Source: Neisseriaceae bacterium (GTDB taxonomy: Bacteria > Pseudomonadota > Gammaproteobacteria > Burkholderiales > Neisseriaceae). From it: a stretch of DNA of 64,000 nucleotides. The translations under genes were made by a program, and so were the position numbers. This document shows positions 63,068 through 64,000 of this stretch, piece after piece. Each line of letters opens with the position of its first letter. Position 1 is the first letter of the stretch. The stretch is from assembly GCA_016864895.1 (NCBI GenBank), contig CP046107.1, forward strand, positions 620,001 through 684,000, read 5' to 3'. The notes under the pieces were generated by a model, which had not been told where the DNA came from, searched no databases, and saw only the letters and a list, made by a program, of their open reading frames with translations.

Positions 63068-64000
63068 TCAATTAAAATTTCTAGTTGCTAATTCTAGCGT
63101 TTTTTGTCTTACTATATTATCTTTATATAATAATGTCTCTAAATCACTATATTCTTCTGATGCTAAGTTATTCAACACCTCAACAACTAAAAAATAAATA
63201 TCAGTAAATTTTATTTTATTTTCTAAAAACAGACCTACTGCAACTTCATTCGCTGCATTTAAAATACAACCTGAATCTAATCCTTCTTCTAACACTTGAT
63301 ATGCCAAACCAAGTGCCGGAAATCTTTTAGGATCCACCTTCATAAAATGTAATTCTGACATACACTCAAAATCCAACTCATTAGCACCCGACTCTATTCG
63401 TTCAGGATATGCCAAACAGTACTCGATTGGTATTTTCATATCTGTCACACCAAGCTGCGCCAAAACAGACTCATCAATCAATCTGACCATACTATGTATG
63501 ATACTCTCAGGATGAATGACTACTTTTATTTTATCTGCTGGTAAGTTAAAAAGCCATGATGCTTCAATAACTTCTAAAGCTTTATTCATCATTGTAGCAG
63601 AATCAATAGATATTTTTGTACCCATCCTCCAATTCGGATGACTCAAAGCTTCTACGACAGCCACTTGTTCCAATTGTTTAAGTGGAGTATGCAAAAAAGG
63701 CCCGCCCGATGCTGTCAAAACAATATTTTTGACTTGCTCTAATTTATGAGGTAGTACCTGAAAAATAGCATTATGCTCACTATCCACAGGCAAGACTAAA
63801 GACCCCGATTTTTTTACAACTTGGAGAAATAATTTCCCAGCCAAAACTAAAGTTTCTTTGTTCGCTAACAGTATTCTTTTACCAGCCTGAGCTGCTGCAA
63901 AAGTGGGAATAGCCCCAGCTGCCCCCACAATAGCGGAAATAACAACATCAACCTCACTATCACTGGCCACATCTCTCAATGCTGACAATCCAGCTAAAAC
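63068..64000 (-). CDS. dxr: 1-deoxy-D-xylulose-5-phosphate reductoisomerase, 5' end outside window
   Basis: DXR converts DXP to 2-C-methyl-D-erythritol 4-phosphate in the non-mevalonate isoprenoid pathway. The in-window part is the C-terminal 310 residues of about 390; the frame runs open to the right edge and the true start is beyond it. Visible motifs are AIVGAAGAIPTF, LLANKETLVLAG, VDSEHNAIFQ with the metal-binding acid residues, TASGGPF, HPNWRMGTKISIDSATMMNK and HPESIIHSM. It leads the dxr-rseP-bamA unit. Confidence 0.96.
   Translation of the reverse strand, partial: VLAGLSALRDVASDSEVDVVISAIVGAAGAIPTFAAAQAGKRILLANKETLVLAGKLFLQVVKKSGSLVLPVDSEHNAIFQVLPHKLEQVKNIVLTASGGPFLHTPLKQLEQVAVVEALSHPNWRMGTKISIDSATMMNKALEVIEASWLFNLPADKIKVVIHPESIIHSMVRLIDESVLAQLGVTDMKIPIEYCLAYPERIESGANELDFECMSELHFMKVDPKRFPALGLAYQVLEEGLDSGCILNAANEVAVGLFLENKIKFTDIYFLVVEVLNNLASEEYSDLETLLYKDNIVRQKTLELATRNFN

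Overview
This window is a low-GC (roughly 35-40% by eye) chromosomal segment of a betaproteobacterium. Protein content and gene order point to the family Neisseriaceae: trnY-trnG-trnT-tuf-trnW-secE-nusG-rplKAJL-rpoBC is followed by rpsL-rpsG-fusA-tuf-rpsJ and then one long S10/spc/alpha ribosomal block. There are also a Tat-exported amidase, FarAB/EmrAB-like efflux genes and a bamA-lpxD-fabZ-lpxA cluster. I cannot name the species. The low GC and several loose, gene-free gaps between housekeeping genes suggest a host-associated member with mild genome erosion.

Layout. 1-1692: 3' part of ilvD (minus), cut by the window edge. 1845-3364: lgt (plus) and a gph-like phosphatase (minus) with overlapping tails. 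3884-7078: an overlapping miaB-tsaE-amiC unit (minus). 7165-40154: about 33 kb of translation and transcription machinery, all on the minus strand. Read in the direction of transcription it runs tRNA-Tyr, tRNA-Gly, tRNA-Thr, tuf, tRNA-Trp, secE, nusG, rplK, rplA, rplJ, rplL, rpoB, rpoC, rpsL, rpsG, fusA, tuf, rpsJ, rplC-rplD-rplW-rplB-rpsS-rplV-rpsC-rplP-rpmC-rpsQ, rplN-rplX-rplE-rpsN-rpsH-rplF-rplR-rpsE-rpmD-rplO-secY-infA-rpsM-rpsK-rpsD-rpoA-rplQ. Promoters, leader hairpins and terminators can be placed at most joints of this block.

40263-64000: a mosaic of small housekeeping units: a 2[4Fe-4S] ferredoxin, a DUF218 membrane protein, an EmrAB/FarAB-type efflux pair, rsmA, xerD, tcdA-scpA, an asparaginase, a LytTR response regulator with obgE, cysS, dnaE, and an envelope-biogenesis cluster dxr-rseP-bamA-lpxD-fabZ-lpxA that runs into dnaE. 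dxr is cut by the right edge.

I found no mobile element, CRISPR array, toxin-antitoxin pair, phage gene or obvious new multi-gene system. The most unusual signals are inside core genes. Ribosomal protein S12 has proline where nearly all bacteria have Lys88, a streptomycin-resistance and accuracy site. LpxA has phenylalanine in place of the conserved His160 while its other active-site residues are kept. L30 carries an 88-residue disordered N-terminal extension. rpmJ is missing from the alpha operon and skp from the bamA-lpxD junction. Two tiny uncharacterised ORFs lie downstream of scpA.
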